From Planococcaceae bacterium UBA3370 (GTDB lineage: Bacteria; Bacillota; Bacilli; Bacillales_A; Planococcaceae): a stretch of DNA of 6,692 bases. The notes below the pieces were generated by a model. It had not been told where the DNA came from. It ran no database searches and saw only the letters and a program-made list of their open reading frames with translations. Shown in pieces: positions 4,653-6,692 of the stretch (its first letter is position 1; every line of letters starts with the position of its first letter). The position numbers and the translations under genes are program-made. The stretch spans positions 1 to 6,692 of the forward strand of contig DEQI01000028.1 in NCBI GenBank assembly GCA_002360295.1. The letters run 5' to 3'.

Positions 4653-6101
4653 CTAGCCCCCATAATTATTTTTTAACGTATCCCCTATAATTTTTATCCC
4701 CTGAATAATCTCTCTTTCATTCAGCCTAGAAAATCCTAATCGTAAAGTATGGTTTCCACTGCTGTCCGTGTGAAAAACATTACCAGGTAAGAAAACAACG
4801 CCCCTTTGATAACATTTTTCTAAAAGTTTTTCTGAATCAATATGGTCTTCTAGTTCTATAAAAATATGAAGCCCTCCGTCACCAGTTATTCGTTTGAAAG
4901 GAATAAATTGCTTACAATAATGAACGGTTAATTCATACTTTTTCTTATAGACTGATTTAGCTTTTTTTATATACTTCTCAAAGTATCCATCAATCAAATA
5001 TTGATATAACACAGCTTGGTCTAATGTAGACGTATGAATTGTTCGAGCTCTTTTCAAGCTTTCTAAGTAATTAATCAAATCTTTATCTGCCAATATCCAG
5101 CCAACCCGCAAACCAGGAAAAAGAATTTTAGAAAAGCTGCTAATATAAATAACATTATTACCTTGGCCAGCGAAGGCTGCCAATGATGCGAGATGTGAAC
5201 CTGAATAACGTAATTCTTCATTAAATCCATTTTCAATGATAGGAAGCTGGTATATAGAAAACAAATCCATAATTTCTTTCCTTTTTTTTGAAGACGTTAC
5301 GATTCCAGTTGGATTATGGTAAGACGGAATTAAGTACGCAAAATCATATTCATTTTTTGATAGGACTGTTTCCAGCTGACTAATATTGACACCATCATTA
5401 TCCATTTCAATTCCATCAATTTCGAAGCCATGTAATCGAAAGAGCTTAAGAGCAGAGTCATTGGTTGGATTTTCACAAATAACACGGCCGCTCTTTTTAT
5501 TTAAAGAGGATAAAATGAGTTCCAGACCTTCCGTGAATCCATTGGTAATTAATATATCTTTATTTCGAGTGTCTACTCCTTTAATTTCCATATAGCTAAG
5601 CAAGTATTCGATGAGTGGTTTATAGCCCTTTGCATATCCATAGTTAAGAACGATGTCTCCTTCAATAGACATCCGATTTAAAAAAGCTCGTTTAAAATTT
5701 TCTATATCAAATAGCTTTTCATCGGGTGCGATACTATTGAATGAAATAATTTCCTTATTCCAGCGTACACTATGTTTTTTAAAGTCCAATTCATCCGCCA
5801 AAAAGGTTTGCTCGTTAACTTTTTCAGTCCAATTTAACTGGATGGATGGGGATTTGATTATCTCCACATGACTGACAAAGTTTCCCTTTCCCTTTACCGC
5901 ATAGATAAGCCCTTCTTGTTCCAAATCTGCATAAGCTGTTAGAACGGTGTTTCGGCTAATTGATAATAAAGAACATAGTTCACGAGTGGATGGAAGCTTT
6001 TGGTTCTCAAGTAAATGCCCGTTGGTTATCATTCTTTTTAAATATTCCTTAAGTTGTATATATACAGGACGGCCTTCTGTAATCTTAAAATCGTTAAACA
6101 C
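4653..6101 (-). CDS. ddlR: MocR/GabR-type PLP-dependent regulator, DdlR-like
   Basis: A GntR-type winged helix-turn-helix (PVYIQLKEYLKRMI through LPSTRELCSLLSISRNTVLTAY to GKGNFV) is fused to a class-I aminotransferase fold that binds pyridoxal phosphate. In the numbering of the longest frame (GTG at 6158), the Schiff-base lysine is K344 in SSFSKILFPGLRVGW, N282-P-T-G follows PSYH, and the substrate carboxylate Arg is R473 in LRLGFS. The usual EDDY stretch reads E309-N-G-F, so the Asp that pairs with the PLP ring nitrogen is Asn310 and the Tyr is Phe312. I chose GTG 6101 (residue 20 of the long frame) because AAGGGG lies 9 nt before it; GTG 6158 and ATG 6110 have no usable site. Placement directly before ddl points to DdlR, known to activate ddl in Brevibacillus. 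Confidence 0.85.
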   Translation of the reverse strand: MFNDFKITEGRPVYIQLKEYLKRMITNGHLLENQKLPSTRELCSLLSISRNTVLTAYADLEQEGLIYAVKGKGNFVSHVEIIKSPSIQLNWTEKVNEQTFLADELDFKKHSVRWNKEIISFNSIAPDEKLFDIENFKRAFLNRMSIEGDIVLNYGYAKGYKPLIEYLLSYMEIKGVDTRNKDILITNGFTEGLELILSSLNKKSGRVICENPTNDSALKLFRLHGFEIDGIEMDNDGVNISQLETVLSKNEYDFAYLIPSYHNPTGIVTSSKKRKEIMDLFSIYQLPIIENGFNEELRYSGSHLASLAAFAGQGNNVIYISSFSKILFPGLRVGWILADKDLINYLESLKRARTIHTSTLDQAVLYQYLIDGYFEKYIKKAKSVYKKKYELTVHYCKQFIPFKRITGDGGLHIFIELEDHIDSEKLLEKCYQRGVVFLPGNVFHTDSSGNHTLRLGFSRLNEREIIQGIKIIGDTLKNNYGG

Positions 6102-6225
6102 TCCATTCATCCCCTTGCTAACATTTTTACATTCCTGCACTGATTTCAAAAGGTCCACCCAATATGTATTTTTACTGTCTTGTGGTAGTTGTGTGGAACT
6201 ATCATGTTTTTAAATATGCATTTGT
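6102..6225 (-). promoter_or_regulatory. Promoter/operator region of the regulator-ligase operon
   Basis: No strong sigma-A promoter is obvious. A weak candidate on the minus strand is TTCCAC, 18 bp, TAAAAA. A direct repeat TTGTGG (6179-6184) and TTGTGTGG (6188-6195), read on the + strand, overlaps that candidate. Since MocR-type regulators bind direct repeats, it is a possible autoregulatory site. All of this is inference. Confidence 0.25.
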
Positions 6226-6692
6226 TCATTTCATTTTAATACAATATATCGAAGCTTGAAATTTAAAGTAATTATGATTACAGTGCATCAAGTGAAATTG
6301 GAAAAACTTTAATATGCCATTCAAGTAAATAATGTTAAAATTTGCAGAATTCTCACTAAACAATCTGACCTTCTTCATGAAGAAAGACCCTTTTCTTATC
6401 CAAGGAAAGCGCTCGTTTGTTGAACAAGATATTTTTTTGATTTCTCCTTTTGATTCAACAATTAAAATATCTCCTCGTTCTTTGGTGGAAAAAATCTTTG
6501 TACCAACAGGAAGTTTATTCGACATCTCATCTTTAAAATCTGTATTAGCATCATTTATTGTTTTTATTTCACCGATTTGAACATCTTTTGTTAAAGTCAA
6601 TTCTTCAACCCAAGCAATATTAGTTTTGTAGATCACTCCATCATACTGGAAAATGTCAGCATCAGAATCTAATGTTAATACTTCTTCGGCAT
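6226..6692 (-). CDS. C-terminal part of an unrecognised protein, 3' end altered by a repeat
   Basis: The frame is open to the right edge, so the gene starts outside the window. The visible part begins AEEVLTLDSDADIFQYDG and continues through IYKTNIAWVEELTLTKDVQI, with IGEIKTINDANTDFKDEM, KLPVGTKIFSTKERGDILIV and ESKGEIKKI. The GTG at 6636 is internal and not a start. The alternating-strand, charged style resembles C-terminal domains of small Bacillus lipoproteins or secreted proteins, but I cannot name the family and the signal region is not visible. From about 6424 downward the coding frame runs into hairpin repeat copy C (SCSTNERFPWIRKG) and then about 40 unconserved-looking residues rich in F, N, H and K. 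The ancestral stop was probably near 6425, and the tail is likely acquired. Confidence 0.55.
   Translation of the reverse strand, partial: AEEVLTLDSDADIFQYDGVIYKTNIAWVEELTLTKDVQIGEIKTINDANTDFKDEMSNKLPVGTKIFSTKERGDILIVESKGEIKKISCSTNERFPWIRKGSFFMKKVRLFSENSANFNIIYLNGILKFFQFHLMHCNHNYFKFQASIYCIKMK
6356..6424. repeat. Hairpin repeat copy C (69 bp, diverged)
   Basis: This aligns end to end with copy B at 3003-3070, in the same orientation, with one indel. Clear matches are the right arm GCGCTCG-TTTGTTGAA (6409-6424), the internal TTCTTAT...AAGGAAA, and a decayed left arm TAAACAAT (6357-6364). Outer-arm pairing is weaker than in copy B. Unlike copy B it keeps GT at the IS110 core position (GCGCTC-GT-TTGTTG). 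It overlaps the 3' end of the reading frame at 6226-6692. Confidence 0.6.

Noticed and set aside
5386..6213. Three plus-strand open frames opposite the regulator gene.
   Set aside because: They are antisense to a conserved coding region with no ribosome binding sites or recognisable products.
6332..6580. Plus-strand open frame of 82 residues at the right edge.
   Set aside because: It is antisense to the partial minus-strand gene and spans repeat copy C; there is no supporting start site.

Overview
The window is AT-rich with AGGAGG-type ribosome binding sites, and its proteins look like those of low-GC Bacillales (Bacillus and relatives). I cannot place it at species level from sequence alone. 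It is an accessory-looking stretch of chromosome in which mobile DNA and interspersed hairpin repeats lie next to ordinary housekeeping and regulatory genes.

Layout. Positions 1-100 hold about five tandem 20-bp degenerate units, like the transposase-binding arrays at the ends of IS21-type elements. They are followed by an AT-rich stretch and a 15-bp perfect hairpin. Positions 312-1936 are a complete IS110-group insertion sequence: a structured left end of about 250 bp, a DEDD transposase (567-1805) and a short right end. Positions 2143-3535 hold two minus-strand GNAT acetyltransferases, one YsnE-like, with hairpin terminators and a 68-bp hairpin repeat. Positions 3736-6101 are a minus-strand pair: a MocR/GabR-type PLP-binding regulator (DdlR-like) and, 5 nt downstream, a D-alanine--D-alanine ligase. 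The right edge carries the C-terminal part of an unrecognised minus-strand protein whose 3' end is overwritten by a second copy of the hairpin repeat.

Main result. The left end of the IS110 element reads as a bridge RNA, and all four predicted guides can be matched by eye. In the first loop, 396-403 equals the left flank of the insertion and 419-427 is the reverse complement of the right flank. In the second loop, 460-467 equals the right end plus core and 492-497 is the reverse complement of core plus left end. All four converge on one core dinucleotide, GT (312-313 and 1935-1936). That sets the ends of the element to within the shared GTT and reconstructs the empty target. Joining the two ends would create a TTGACA-N16-TAATAT promoter pointing into the RNA. 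The reconstructed target is itself a TCAACAA/TTGTTGA hairpin of the same repeat family as the copies at 3003-3070 and 6356-6424, so this IS110 appears to be programmed against an interspersed genomic repeat.

How the genes work together. The regulator-ligase pair is best read as a self-contained peptidoglycan-precursor module, with the PLP-binding regulator controlling D-Ala-D-Ala synthesis. The two GNAT genes look like independent transcription units. Bridge-RNA biology and DdlR-type regulators are known from the literature. The guide assignments, the repeat family and its use as the target are inferences from this sequence.
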